From positions 288,076 through 352,075 of the forward strand of contig SCVN01000015.1 in assembly GCA_004296885.1 (NCBI GenBank): 64,000 nucleotides of DNA, read 5' to 3'. Positions 43,211 to 52,435 of the stretch are shown piece by piece (the stretch's first letter is position 1; each line of letters begins with the position of its first letter). The translations under genes and the position numbers were made by a program. The notes under the pieces were generated by a model. The model saw nothing but the letters and a program-made list of their open reading frames with translations. It had not been told where the DNA came from and searched no databases. Source of the DNA: Nitrospirota bacterium (GTDB lineage Bacteria; Nitrospirota; Nitrospiria; Nitrospirales; Nitrospiraceae).

Positions 43211-43609
43211 ATGTCGCACAAGCCACCCATAGATGCTTCCATAGAGCAGCGCACGTTTTTCCGCATCGACACGGTGCTGCGGCTGTCATTCTACCTCGAC
43301 GGCGAACTGGCCCAACCGCTGCCCAAGCCAACTCCGGTCAATCTAAGCATGGGAGGGGCCGGGTTGTTGACGGAACGGAGCTTTGCCCCTGGAGACACCC
43401 TGGCATTGACCCTCTTTCTGCCGTCGGGACCACCAATCCAGACCCATGCCAAGGTGGTCCGGAGCGCTCTCATCACCAATCTTGAAATGGCTTCGACTTA
43501 TCAGATCGGCCTCCAGTTCACCACGCTCGATAAGAGGGACCAGGAGCGCTTGAACAAATATATTTTCCATCTCCAGGTCGAACGCCGGCGCACCCGCTGC
43601 CACGTCTAA
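43211..43609 (+). CDS. Single-domain PilZ protein
   Basis: 132 residues, ATG 43211 preceded by GAAGG. RTFFR at residues ~14-18 is the RxxxR c-di-GMP motif and NLSMGG at ~47-52 the [DN]xSxxG motif, with a beta-barrel between. It should bind c-di-GMP in the cytoplasm and regulate a partner by contact. No cyclase or flagellar gene is next to it. The surface/secretion locus further right is a possible target only by proximity. Confidence 0.83.
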   Translation: MSHKPPIDASIEQRTFFRIDTVLRLSFYLDGELAQPLPKPTPVNLSMGGAGLLTERSFAPGDTLALTLFLPSGPPIQTHAKVVRSALITNLEMASTYQIGLQFTTLDKRDQERLNKYIFHLQVERRRTRCHV

Positions 43610-43647
43610 CCACTCTCCCTTCGAGACACAATCCCCGCAGCCACTCC

Positions 43648-43676
43648 TTGACTTCCTGCGGTTATTTCGCTATCGT
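43648..43676 (+). promoter_or_regulatory. Possible promoter for the DUF4321 gene
   Basis: TTGACT (43648-43653), 17-bp spacer, TATCGT (43671-43676); start near 43683, 44 nt before the ATG. Confidence 0.4.
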
Positions 43677-43726
43677 ACCCGCAGTTTTCCTTAAGACAAT
43701 CTCGGTTCTTGTCCTGACGGGGTTGC

Positions 43727-43984
43727 ATGAAGAAATCGCCCTGGGTCTTACTGCTCTTCATCCTGCTGGGAGGTCTGCTCGGCGGGTTGTTGGGCGAGGT
43801 CTTACGGGTGATCGCTCCGCAGGGCATGATTCAAACGCTGTTCTCAAAAGCGCCCCATATCGGAATCCCCACCCTGACGGTCGACTTGTTCCTGCTGACC
43901 TTCACGGTCGGCTTCACAGTGAAGATCAATCTGTTGACCATTCTCGGAGCCTTCCTGGGCATCTACCTCTACAAGCAAGCGTAA
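43727..43984 (+). CDS. DUF4321 small membrane protein
   Basis: 85 residues, ATG 43727. MKKSPWVLLLFILLGGLLGGLLGE is a glycine-zipper membrane helix and LFLLTFTVGFTVKINLLTILGAFLGIYLYK a second one, the DUF4321 layout. The function is unknown. Being so short and hydrophobic it may be a subunit or scaffold of an inner-membrane complex. Convergent with uvrB across the palindromic repeat at 43987. Confidence 0.75.
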   Translation: MKKSPWVLLLFILLGGLLGGLLGEVLRVIAPQGMIQTLFSKAPHIGIPTLTVDLFLLTFTVGFTVKINLLTILGAFLGIYLYKQA

Positions 43985-43986
43985 CG

Positions 43987-44069
43987 TAAGTCGAAAAGTC
44001 ACAAAGTCTGAAAGTTATAAAGTCGAAATGCCTTGGGACATTTCAAACTTTTCGACTTGATAGACTATC
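43987..44069. repeat. Imperfect palindromic word repeat (AAAGTC-type) between DUF4321 and uvrB
   Basis: Left arm AAGTCGAAAAGTC, ACAAAGTCTGAAAG, TATAAAGTCGAAATG, with AAGT recurring about every 9-10 bp; right arm CATTTCAAACTTTTCGACTT. A GAAATG/CATTTC stem near the centre followed by AAACTTTT could also act as a terminator for the two converging genes. Words match the element in the waaF-gmhB linker. Confidence 0.65.
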
Positions 44070-44074
44070 GGACC

Positions 44075-46069
44075 TCAGACCTCTAATTCTTTAAGGCGCA
44101 CCGCACGAATCCGGTCGCGCAGTTCGGCAGCCCGCTCGAACGCCAGTTCCTTGGCTGCCGCCTTCATCTCGGCTTCGAGTCGGCGGATCAGTTCCTCTGA
44201 ATCCCCGCTGTAAGCGGCTTCGGGCTCGGCGGCCAACTCCAACTGCACATAATCCAGCTCCGCCATCTTGTATTCCAATGCCGGGATGCTCTTCTTCACG
44301 CTCTCCGGCGTGATGCCGTGGACCTGGTTGTAGTCAGCCTGGATACGGCGGCGGCGCCCCGTTTCCTCAATGGCCAACTTCATGGAGTCCGTCACACGAT
44401 CCCCATAGAACAGCACCCGTCCCTCACTGTGCCGGGCCGCTCGGCCGGCTGTTTGAATCAACGACCGATGCGATCGCAGATAGCCTTCCTTGTCCGCGTC
44501 CAGAATCGCCACCAAACTGACTTCCGGGATATCCAACCCCTCCCGCAGCAAGTTAATGCCCACCAAGACGTCGAAGACGCCCCGCCTGAGGTCCCGTACG
44601 ATCTCGGCCCGCTCCAGGGTTTTGATGTCGGAATGGAGATACCGGACCTTCACGCCCAGATCGTGATAGTACTCGGTCAGGTCTTCTGCCATCCGTTTCG
44701 TGAGGGTCGTAACCAAGACCCGGCTGCCACGCGACACCTCAGTCTTCACCTGCCCGAGCAAATCGTCCACCTGCCCGCGCGCCGGCCGCACCTCAATCTG
44801 GGGGTCCATCAGGCCGGTCGGCCGGATGATCTGCTCAACCACGGAAGCGCCGGCGTGCTCCAGTTCATAGGCGCCGGGCGTAGCCGACACATAGACGACC
44901 TGATGGATGATACGCTCGAACTCCTTAAAGGTCAGCGGCCGGTTGTCGAACGCCGAGGGCAGGCGGAACCCGTAGTCCACGAGGCTTTTCTTTCTGGACC
45001 GGTCGCCCTCGTACATCCCCTGCACTTGCGGGATCGTCGCGTGGGACTCGTCGATGATCATCAAGAAGTCCTTGGGGAAGTAATCCAGCAACGTCGGCGG
45101 AGGCTCGCCGGCCGATCGGCCGCTCAAGTGGCGAGAATAGTTCTCGATACCGTGGCAGTAGCCCATGGCCCGGATCATCTCCAGGTCAAACTTCGTTCGC
45201 TGCTCGATGCGCTGCATCTCCAGCAGTTGATCGTGGGTTTTGAACTCGGCGATGCGCGCGTCCAATTCCGTCTCGATGCCGTTCAAGGCTCGCTCGTAGC
45301 GATCCGGCGCAATTAAATAGTGGGTATTCGGATAGATCGGCACTTTCGGCAGCTTGGCCAGCGACTTACCCGTGAGCGGGTCGATTTCGTGTATCGCATC
45401 CACGGTATCGCCGAACAGCTCGATGCGCACCGAGTGGGCATCGGAGGCGGCGGGAAAGACTTCGATGACATCGCCGCGGGCTCGGAAGGTCCCGCGGTGA
45501 AAGTCCGTATCGTTGCGGGCATACTGAATCTCCACCAGCTTGGCCAGAATTTGCTCGCGCCGGATCTCCATCCCTTCTTCGAGATAGAGCAGCATGTTGT
45601 GGTAGACCTCCGGCGAGCCAAGACCATAGATGCAGGAGACGGAGGAGACGATCAGCACGTCGTTCCGCTCCAAGAGCGAGCGGGTGGCGGAATGCCGCAT
45701 CTGGTCGATCGCGTCGTTGATCGACGCGTCTTTCGCAATGTAGGTGTCGGTCTGGGGGAGATAGGCTTCCGGCTGGTAGTAGTCGTAGTAGCTGACGAAG
45801 TACTCGACCGCATTGCGCGGGAAAAAGGCCTTGAACTCCTGGTAGAGCTGCCCGGCCAGGGTCTTGTTGTGCACCAGAACCAGCGTGGGCTTCTGGACCT
45901 GCTCGACCAGGTTGGCCATCGTAAAGGTCTTGCCGGAACCGGTCACCCCCAACAACACCTGGTGGCGCTGGCCGGACCGCACGCCGACTGCCAGCTTTTC
46001 GATGGCCTGTCTTTGATCCCCGCAAGGCCTGAACGGGGCTTCCAGAACAAATTGCTTGTCGGTGGACAT
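44075..46069 (-). CDS. uvrB: Excinuclease ABC subunit B
   Basis: 664 residues. Walker [13 protein letters not shown], the beta-hairpin [12 protein letters not shown], helicase motifs [11 protein letters not shown] and [15 protein letters not shown], and a C-terminal UVR domain ([19 protein letters not shown]) that contacts UvrC. It verifies damage and loads UvrC in nucleotide excision repair. Start ATG 46069 lies 2 bp after the in-frame TAA that ends the STAS read-through frame. Confidence 0.96.
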   Translation of the reverse strand: MSTDKQFVLEAPFRPCGDQRQAIEKLAVGVRSGQRHQVLLGVTGSGKTFTMANLVEQVQKPTLVLVHNKTLAGQLYQEFKAFFPRNAVEYFVSYYDYYQPEAYLPQTDTYIAKDASINDAIDQMRHSATRSLLERNDVLIVSSVSCIYGLGSPEVYHNMLLYLEEGMEIRREQILAKLVEIQYARNDTDFHRGTFRARGDVIEVFPAASDAHSVRIELFGDTVDAIHEIDPLTGKSLAKLPKVPIYPNTHYLIAPDRYERALNGIETELDARIAEFKTHDQLLEMQRIEQRTKFDLEMIRAMGYCHGIENYSRHLSGRSAGEPPPTLLDYFPKDFLMIIDESHATIPQVQGMYEGDRSRKKSLVDYGFRLPSAFDNRPLTFKEFERIIHQVVYVSATPGAYELEHAGASVVEQIIRPTGLMDPQIEVRPARGQVDDLLGQVKTEVSRGSRVLVTTLTKRMAEDLTEYYHDLGVKVRYLHSDIKTLERAEIVRDLRRGVFDVLVGINLLREGLDIPEVSLVAILDADKEGYLRSHRSLIQTAGRAARHSEGRVLFYGDRVTDSMKLAIEETGRRRRIQADYNQVHGITPESVKKSIPALEYKMAELDYVQLELAAEPEAAYSGDSEELIRRLEAEMKAAAKELAFERAAELRDRIRAVRLKELEV

Positions 46070-46071
46070 GG

Positions 46072-46161
46072 TTACTCTCCGGCCTTGCTCAAGGCCTGGC
46101 CGATTTCCTCCAGTACGGACCGCGACTCAGGGGTCGCCCTCCCGCCCGCCTCCAGGTCGGC
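46072..46161 (-). pseudogene. In-frame coding remnant after the STAS amber stop
   Basis: Directly after the STAS TAG (46162-46164) the same frame stays open for 29 codons and ends at TAA 46072-46074, two bases before the uvrB ATG. It encodes an acidic helix-like sequence ([20 protein letters not shown]) resembling the linker helix that joins STAS to the permease in STAS-MlaE fusions. It may be a remnant of a longer gene or reached by amber read-through. Confidence 0.4.
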
Positions 46162-46440
46162 CTAGGCAGACAGGTCCAAGAGGTGTTGGACCCGTTCCGC
46201 CAGACCCCGGACTGCAAACTCCCCGCCGATATCCGTCTGGTGGCGGCGCAGGGCCAGCAGAAGGGCGCCCCCTGCGCCATCGCAATAGGTCACTTGCGGG
46301 GCACCCACGAGCAATCGGGAGGGCTTGGTCTCTTGCAGGTGACGCAGAGTCTCCCGCCAGATCTCGCCGGTACCGTCCACATACAGCCGATCTGCCAGCG
46401 AGAGAGTCTGCGCTCCATCGCTCGCCGCCTCGGCGCTCAT
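46162..46440 (-). CDS. STAS domain protein (MlaB-like)
   Basis: 92 residues. LSLADRLYVDGTGEIWRETLRHL, LLVGAPQVTYCDGAGGALLLALR and GEFAVRGLAERVQHLLDL form one STAS fold. In MlaB-type proteins this binds the ABC ATPase of a phospholipid transporter, and in some bacteria STAS is fused to the MlaE permease. No permease follows; uvrB does. It ends at TAG with a further 29 open codons, so it may be a truncated STAS-permease gene or a short stand-alone regulator. Confidence 0.65.
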   Translation of the reverse strand: MSAEAASDGAQTLSLADRLYVDGTGEIWRETLRHLQETKPSRLLVGAPQVTYCDGAGGALLLALRRHQTDIGGEFAVRGLAERVQHLLDLSA

Positions 46441-46473
46441 CGTGGCTGCACTCGCCTGTTTAGCATGGCCGTC

Positions 46474-46482
46474 ATCTTACCA
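46474..46482 (-). promoter_or_regulatory. Possible extended -10 promoter for STAS-uvrB
   Basis: TGGTAAGAT on the minus strand matches an extended -10 (TGnTATAAT-like); no convincing -35. It lies in the 236-bp gap upstream of the STAS gene, in which I see no gene. Confidence 0.3.
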
Positions 46483-46676
46483 CAGAACGCTCCTTGACAG
46501 TACGTAGGGAACGCCCGCAAGTCCCCATACTTCCAGGGCGAATACCGCGCACCACCGCTCCAGGACAGGTATGGGGGATGACCGCTACGACACGGCTCCC
46601 GCCCAGTCGACGGTTTTCAGACCCGACCTCGACAGGGCCTTTAAGGCGATGTGTGACCGTTTGTTGTCCGACCGGC

Positions 46677-47441
46677 TCAGTAGGCCGCTGGTTTCGAGAG
46701 GGGTTTCTGCGAGTAGAGTTGGATGGCGTGGAAGTTGTCGAACCCGATGGCGGCGTCGCCTCTGGTCACCAGCCCGATCTGCCCCCCGAACTGGGCCTTG
46801 TCCCAGGTGGAGTAGATGATCTTGCCGTCGAAGGCCACCTCGATCAGGTCCTTGCTGAGGATCGTATTATGGAGGACCCGCAAGAGGTGCCAGGGGCCGG
46901 CTTTTGGCTTGACCGATTCGTGCGTGATCACCGTGACCTGCCCGTCGACGACGCGTATGAGGTCCAGGCTGTTCGTAGCCAGATCCGCAATGGCGGCATA
47001 GAAGTTGCGGGCATCCTTGGCCCGGAAGATGACTCCGCCGCCCCCGGCCGCCTGGGGCTTATTCCCGGCGGGACGGAGTCGCACGGACAGATCCACGTAG
47101 TCGTAGATTACTCCGTCTGCCAGCAGGATCTGCAGGCTCTCTTTGTTCGGACCCGCCTGGCCTTGGGTCAGGCGATGCGGCGCGGTCGGGGCCTGGGCAT
47201 CCGGCTCGATGCTCCATTGCCCAGCCGGCCCTTCGCCCGTCGTGCCAGCCGAGAACCCGGCCGGCGGTTGTCCCGGCTTTTCTCCGTCGAAATTCCAGAG
47301 GTGCCGCCGGTCTAATTCGGGCTGGATGGCATCATTGGCATTGCTCCCCCCTTGCGCCTGGACCGGCGCCGGCCCCGCACTCGACATGAGGCACCATCCC
47401 AGCAGGAGTCCCGTCAGGAGGCCATACCGCTTCACGTTCAT
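46677..47441 (-). CDS. Secreted concanavalin/LamG-like (DUF1080-type) protein
   Basis: 254 residues from ATG 47441 (MNVKRYGLLTGLLLGWCLMSS), with GAGG upstream; an ATG three codons earlier is possible. Signal peptide cleaved near VQAQ. LWNFDGEKPGQPPAGF followed by WSIEPDAQAP, VDLSVRLRPAGN, GGGGVIFRAKDARNFYA, WHLLRVLHN, IEVAFDGKIIYSTWD and GQIGLVTRGDAAIGFDNFHA trace the jelly-roll strands of the DUF1080/LamG superfamily. Whether it binds or cleaves sugars is not visible. Exported, presumably periplasmic. Confidence 0.75.
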   Translation of the reverse strand: MNVKRYGLLTGLLLGWCLMSSAGPAPVQAQGGSNANDAIQPELDRRHLWNFDGEKPGQPPAGFSAGTTGEGPAGQWSIEPDAQAPTAPHRLTQGQAGPNKESLQILLADGVIYDYVDLSVRLRPAGNKPQAAGGGGVIFRAKDARNFYAAIADLATNSLDLIRVVDGQVTVITHESVKPKAGPWHLLRVLHNTILSKDLIEVAFDGKIIYSTWDKAQFGGQIGLVTRGDAAIGFDNFHAIQLYSQKPLSKPAAY

Positions 47442-47553
47442 AATCCTCATAAGCAGCCGCCGTCGATTCGCAGACACGATCAATGATCGTGTCTGTCGTT
47501 CACTTTTGCCACGCCGGCGCACGCTCCGTCAAGCCCTCGCCTGACGACTCCTT

Positions 47554-48597
47554 CTAGGCTTGCACGATCCCGTTCCCTGCCTCCTTTAATCTGGCTACGG
47601 CATCCGTCTCGCCCAGCACCACCAAGGTGCAACCCGGCCTCAACAGAGCGTCCGACGGAGGCACATAAAGAAACTTATCGGCTCCCGGCTCCTTCAGTGC
47701 CATCACCAACACGTTGGAATTGGCGATGATGCGCTCCACCAGTTTCGTGCCGGCCAACGTGCTACCGGGTTGCACTTGGACTTCCTCCACGCGCATGGCC
47801 TTATCCATGTCGCGCAGCATCAAATCCAGAAAGCTGACCACGGTGGGGCGGACCATCTCGCTGACCAGCCGCATCCCGCCGATGAACTGCGGCGACACGA
47901 CGGCGTCGGCCCCGGCGCTTTTGATGCGATGGGACAGTTTGACATCGTGCGCCTGGGCCACAATCCGGATCTTGGGGTTGAGCTGCCGACAGGTCATAGC
48001 CAGCACCAGGTTGTCCCGGTCGTTGGGCAGGGCGCACAGGACGCCGGCGGCGACTGTGATCCCGGCCTGCGCCAACACCGCTTCGTCGGTCGCGTCCCCC
48101 ACGACGTAGGGAAACGGCTGTTTGGCCGCCAGTTTTTTGACCTGCGCTTCATCCGTATCCACGGCCACGAACGGCCGCTTCGTCGCCAACAATTCCTCAA
48201 TCACATAACGCCCCACATCCCCCGCGCCACACACCAGGCAATGGTCCCGCAAGGCCGCGATACTCTTCTCCATCTTGCGCCTCTCTATGATCTCTTTCAG
48301 ATCGCCCTCGACGACGAAGGCCGTCATTTGGCTCAACGCATAACCCATAGTGCCCAGGCCGATCACGATCACGAGCATCGTGTAAATCCGGTCCGCCGCC
48401 GTGGTGACCGGCACCAACTCCCCGTAGCCCACAGTAAAGGTCGAGACCACCGTCATGTAGAGACATTGCAGGTAGGTGATCTCTGATCCGTCCTGATTCG
48501 TGCGGCCCTGGTTGATCATCCAGTAGCCGCCCGCCAGCGCGAGATTCACGCCGGCGATCAACACGAAGGCAATGATGAGGCGACGGTAGCGGGCCAT
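47554..48597 (-). CDS. Potassium channel with RCK domains (MthK type)
   Basis: 347 residues. TM1 (~7-27), pore loop with the selectivity filter TVGYGE (~56-61) and TM2 (~70-90), then RCK_N (CLVCGAGDVGRYVIEELL, a GxGxxG NAD-type fold, ~118-235) and RCK_C (~260-345). Four such subunits with gating rings form a ligand-gated K+ channel. Unlike E. coli Kch it has two TM helices. It lies between the secreted lectin-like gene and the secretion adaptor, without overlap. Confidence 0.9.
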   Translation of the reverse strand: MARYRRLIIAFVLIAGVNLALAGGYWMINQGRTNQDGSEITYLQCLYMTVVSTFTVGYGELVPVTTAADRIYTMLVIVIGLGTMGYALSQMTAFVVEGDLKEIIERRKMEKSIAALRDHCLVCGAGDVGRYVIEELLATKRPFVAVDTDEAQVKKLAAKQPFPYVVGDATDEAVLAQAGITVAAGVLCALPNDRDNLVLAMTCRQLNPKIRIVAQAHDVKLSHRIKSAGADAVVSPQFIGGMRLVSEMVRPTVVSFLDLMLRDMDKAMRVEEVQVQPGSTLAGTKLVERIIANSNVLVMALKEPGADKFLYVPPSDALLRPGCTLVVLGETDAVARLKEAGNGIVQA

Positions 48598-48683
48598 CGG
48601 TCTATGCGAGGCTCCGGGTCATACGGTCCCGTCAGAGAGGACGGCAGAGTCTAGCCGGGCATGAGGGGAAAATCCAGCGACGA

Positions 48684-50105
48684 TCACCGTTCGCGGGCGG
48701 ATTCCTTCAGAGACTTCAGCAACGGGCTCAGGATGAACTCGATCAGACGCCGCTGGCCGGTCTGGATATCCACGGTGACGGCCATCCCGGGCGAGAGCGT
48801 CACCACCTTGTCGCCGAGATCGATGGTCGAACGCTCCATGCTTACCCGAGCCGCATACACCAGGCCGACCTTCTCCTGTTCAATCGCGTCGTCGGAGACC
48901 GTCAACACCTTGCCGGGAATCGCGCCGTAGATGGTAAAGGGAAAGGTTTCAATCTTGACTTCGACCGGCTGCCCCTCTTTGACGAACCCAATGTCCTTGT
49001 TCTCGACCATGGCTTCCACTTCCAGTTGGTGCTCCCTGGGCACCACAAGCATCAACTGTTGCGCGGGCGTCACCACCCCACCGATCGTATGGACAGCGAG
49101 CTGCTGGACGACGCCATCGATCGGCGCGATCAGCCGCTGCTGGCCGGTCTTCTGGCCGGCTTTCACCGCTTCCTGGGCCAGCGAGGAGGCTTTAGTTTCG
49201 TTGGCGGCCAATTCGGCCATCCGACCCTGCTGGATATCCGACTTCATCCGATCGTAGTTCCGCTCCGCCTCAGCGAGCGCCGCCTGGTCCTGATTCAGCC
49301 TCTTCTTCTGGCTTTCCAGGTTCTGCACCGCTTCGACCCGGGCTTGCTCCGCGTCCAGATATTGCAACTCCGCCACATACTGGTCCTTGAGCAGCTTCCT
49401 ATAGGCTTCGGCTTTTTGCGTGAGCATCGGCAGCGTGGTTTGAAGTTTCGTGATCTCGCTCTTGGTGCCGTCAATTGCCGCCTTGCGCTGCTCGACCTGC
49501 TGCTGCACGGCTCCCAGCCTGGCCCGCTGCTCGGCCAACTGATCGTGCAGGAGCTGAAGTTGGAGTTCCACATAGTGGGGATCCGAACCGGGCGGCACTT
49601 CGATCGTGTCTTTCCACGCAAGCAGGGCGCGCAAACGCGCGCTCTCCATTTTGGCGGCGCGGTACTCGTTGGCGGTCTTCTCCTCGTCCGCCGCATTCAT
49701 CGTCGAATCCAGGTCGATCAGGACGTCGCCGGCCTTCACTTCTTGCCCGTCCCGGACGTGGATCGCGGAGATGACGCCGCTCTCCAGCGGTTGGATCACT
49801 TTCGAATAGCCGCTCGGGATGATCTTGCCCTGCGCGACCGACACGATGTCCATCGTCCCGACCGTCGCCCACACGACCGCCGATACGAAGAGCCCGATGA
49901 TTAGCCAGGTGATCGCCCGGCCGATCGGCGAGGGCGGGGACTCCTGGATTTCCAACACAGCAGGCAGGAACTCCGCTTCCCTGGCGCTCAGCGCGAGGCT
50001 CTTGGCTTCTTTCTGCTGCTCCAGCCAGGCCCCGCGCCAGACATCCAAGTGCCGGCCAAGCGTGGCGGGCGGCCCTTTGCCGCCTTCGGATTCAGGCGAT
50101 GGCAT
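48684..50105 (-). CDS. Type I secretion membrane-fusion protein (HlyD family)
   Basis: 473 residues from ATG 50105, overlapping the exporter's 3' end by 14 bp; an upstream in-frame region is exporter coding in another frame. One membrane anchor (~63-83, AITWLIIGLFVSAVVWATVG), lipoyl half-motifs (IQPLESGVISAIHVRDGQEVK and APIDGVVQQLAVHTIGGVV), a long periplasmic coiled coil (~150-320) and a C-terminal barrel (VEVKIETFPFTIYG). It bridges the ABC exporter to an outer membrane TolC-type channel, not encoded here. With the exporter and RTX genes it forms a dedicated secretion locus. Confidence 0.92.
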   Translation of the reverse strand: MPSPESEGGKGPPATLGRHLDVWRGAWLEQQKEAKSLALSAREAEFLPAVLEIQESPPSPIGRAITWLIIGLFVSAVVWATVGTMDIVSVAQGKIIPSGYSKVIQPLESGVISAIHVRDGQEVKAGDVLIDLDSTMNAADEEKTANEYRAAKMESARLRALLAWKDTIEVPPGSDPHYVELQLQLLHDQLAEQRARLGAVQQQVEQRKAAIDGTKSEITKLQTTLPMLTQKAEAYRKLLKDQYVAELQYLDAEQARVEAVQNLESQKKRLNQDQAALAEAERNYDRMKSDIQQGRMAELAANETKASSLAQEAVKAGQKTGQQRLIAPIDGVVQQLAVHTIGGVVTPAQQLMLVVPREHQLEVEAMVENKDIGFVKEGQPVEVKIETFPFTIYGAIPGKVLTVSDDAIEQEKVGLVYAARVSMERSTIDLGDKVVTLSPGMAVTVDIQTGQRRLIEFILSPLLKSLKESARER

Positions 50106-52254
50106 AGAGCCCTCTTTGTTGCCGGTAGAGGCGGGCGTAATAGCCGTTGAGCCTGAGCAGGTGCTCGTGTGTCCCCTGCTCCGTGAGTTCGCCCTTCTCG
50201 ATGACAAGAATGACGTCGGCGCGTTGGACCATGTTCAGCCGATGCGCGATCATGAAGACCGTCCGCCCCTTGCAGATCTGGGCGAGGTTCTGCTGGATGA
50301 TGGCCTCCGACTCATAGTCCAACGCGCTCGTGGCTTCGTCGAAGATCAGCAATCGCGGATTGGTGATCAGCGCGCGGGCGATCGCGATTCGTTGACGCTG
50401 TCCGCCGGACAAGGTGCTGCCGTGCTCCCCGATGACCGCGTCATAGCCTTGCGGGAGCTCCATGATGAAGTCGTGCGCCCCGGCCAGTTTGGCGGCCTGC
50501 ATGACCCGGTCCATCGAAAAGCCCGGATCCGCCAGCGCGATATTCTCGCGGACCGTCCGGTTGAACAGGTAGTTCTCCTGCAGCACCACCCCGATCTGGC
50601 GACGGAGCCACGCCGGGTCCACCTGGGCCAGATCAATCCCGTCCACCAGCACGCGGCCCTTTCCCGGGAGGTACAAGCGCTGCACGAGTTTGGTGATCGT
50701 GCTCTTGCCGGACCCGGACGCGCCCACGATCCCGACCATCGCGCCGGCCGGCACCTCAAACGACACCTTGTGGAGCACCTCAGGCCCGTCCGCCCGGTAG
50801 CGGAACTCCACGCTGTCGAAGGTCACGGCGCCGGCGATCCGCGACAAGGTCGTCTGCCCGGGTCGATAGGAAGGCTCCGTCGGCGCGTTCAGAACATCTC
50901 CCAGCCGTTTGACCGAAATGCCCACCTGCTGAAACTCCTGCCACATCTGGGCCAGGCGCATGATGGGACTGGTGACGAGACCGGCGATCATATTGAAGGC
51001 GATCAATTGCCCCACGCTCAAGTCCCCACTCAGCACCAGCTGGGCGCCCGCCCACAAGACCGTAATAGTCGTGACCTTTTGGATAAAGACCGCCGCCTGG
51101 CCTCCGAACGTGACGAGGGTCGCGGCGCGGAAACTGGCCGTGACGTAGGCCGCCACCTGCTCCTCCCACTTGCGCTGGAAGGCCGGCTCCACCGCCATCG
51201 CCTTGACCGTCTGGATCCCCGTAACCGTTTCCACCAGGAAGGCCTGGTTCTCCGCATTGCGGTTGAACTTCTCGTTGAGCCGGGCGCGGACGGTCGGGGT
51301 CACGAGGAACTTGACGCCAGCGTACAGCGGGAACGAGCCGACCACGATCATGGTCAGGATGGGGCTGTAGACGAGCAGAAGTCCCACGAAAACCAGCGCA
51401 AAGAATAGGTCGATGACGAGCGTCACGGAGGTGCTCGTCAGGAAGTGCCGGATGGTTTCCAACTCACGGACGCGGGCGACCGTGTCCCCGACCCGGCGGG
51501 CCTCGAAATAGCTCAGGGGGAGCGTCAACACGTGCCGGAACAGCTGCGCCGCGAGTCCGACGTCGATTCGGTTGGTCGTGTGGGAGAAGAGGTACGTCCG
51601 CAAGGCTCCGAGGCTCGCGTCGAAGACCGCCATGGTCAGCATGCCGACGGCCAACACGTTGAGCGTCGTCAGGCCCTTATGGATGAGAACCTTGTCAATG
51701 AGCACCTGCGTGAAGAGCGGCGTCAGGATGGCGAAGCCCTGGAGAAAAAATGAGGCCAGAAGGACTTCGCCGAGCAGGGCCCGGTATTTGACGATGGCCG
51801 GAATGAACCAGGTGAAATCAAAATGACGATCTTTATTGCTGAGGGAGGCCCGTTTGGCTAGAAAGAGCAGGCGGCCCGTCCAAGCCGGCTCGAACTGTTC
51901 GCGGGTCTGCAGGAGAGGACGCGGGTCACGGGGATCCTGGATCAAAACCCGCTCGGCATCCGCCTTGGCGGCAACAACAAAGCGCCCATCCGCGAGCACC
52001 GCGATCGCCGGCAGGGGAAGGACGGCGAGGCGGGACCAGTCGCTGTCCATGACCCCGGACCGGAACCCGAGCTGTTTCGCCGCCTGCAGCAACTCGGTCT
52101 CCCCGAGTGGGGCGCCACCCTGGGCAAACTGATGCCGCAACTGTACGCCGTCCGCGGGGACGCCGTGAAACCGCGCCACAATCAGCAGACAGGACAGCCC
52201 TGTGTCGATCGCAGCGGAATCTGTGGGAGCTTGAGGGGTTACGTCTTCTCCCAT
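50092..52254 (-). CDS. Type I secretion ABC exporter with C39-like domain (HlyB family)
   Basis: 720 residues. Residues ~1-135 are a C39-like domain where the peptidase Cys is replaced (IDTGLSCLLIVARFHG: Thr at the catalytic position), so it is a docking, not cleaving, domain as in HlyB. Six TM helices follow (~150-440), then the ABC domain with Walker A GASGSGKST, signature LSGGQRQRIAIARAL, Walker B LLIFDEATSALD and IAHRLN. The lack of peptidase activity fits RTX substrates with uncleaved C-terminal signals, present next door. Promoter at 52321-52350. Confidence 0.93.
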   Translation of the reverse strand: MGEDVTPQAPTDSAAIDTGLSCLLIVARFHGVPADGVQLRHQFAQGGAPLGETELLQAAKQLGFRSGVMDSDWSRLAVLPLPAIAVLADGRFVVAAKADAERVLIQDPRDPRPLLQTREQFEPAWTGRLLFLAKRASLSNKDRHFDFTWFIPAIVKYRALLGEVLLASFFLQGFAILTPLFTQVLIDKVLIHKGLTTLNVLAVGMLTMAVFDASLGALRTYLFSHTTNRIDVGLAAQLFRHVLTLPLSYFEARRVGDTVARVRELETIRHFLTSTSVTLVIDLFFALVFVGLLLVYSPILTMIVVGSFPLYAGVKFLVTPTVRARLNEKFNRNAENQAFLVETVTGIQTVKAMAVEPAFQRKWEEQVAAYVTASFRAATLVTFGGQAAVFIQKVTTITVLWAGAQLVLSGDLSVGQLIAFNMIAGLVTSPIMRLAQMWQEFQQVGISVKRLGDVLNAPTEPSYRPGQTTLSRIAGAVTFDSVEFRYRADGPEVLHKVSFEVPAGAMVGIVGASGSGKSTITKLVQRLYLPGKGRVLVDGIDLAQVDPAWLRRQIGVVLQENYLFNRTVRENIALADPGFSMDRVMQAAKLAGAHDFIMELPQGYDAVIGEHGSTLSGGQRQRIAIARALITNPRLLIFDEATSALDYESEAIIQQNLAQICKGRTVFMIAHRLNMVQRADVILVIEKGELTEQGTHEHLLRLNGYYARLYRQQRGLYAIA

Positions 52255-52320
52255 GCGCTAGCCAGGTATGGAGTCACCGGCGCGAGGACCTCGCGCGGGG
52301 CAGGTCATTATTTCCACTGC

Positions 52321-52350
52321 ATGCTAACGCTCTATGCCATTGAAGGTCAA
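52321..52350 (-). promoter_or_regulatory. Promoter for the type I exporter operon
   Basis: TTGACC (52345-52350), 18-bp spacer, TAGCAT (52321-52326) on the minus strand; start near 52314, about 60 nt before the exporter ATG. Confidence 0.45.
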
Positions 52351-52393
52351 GAGATTTTCAGACATTTTCGGCCTTGCCGCACTCCACTTCTGC

Positions 52394-52423
52394 TGGACTT
52401 TTCCCCAGCCAATCTCATATGAT
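52394..52423 (+). promoter_or_regulatory. Possible promoter for the transglutaminase-like gene
   Basis: TGGACT (52394-52399), 18-bp spacer, TATGAT (52418-52423); start near 52430, a very short leader before ATG 52436. Confidence 0.35.
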
Positions 52424-52435
52424 CGCAGGTACCGT

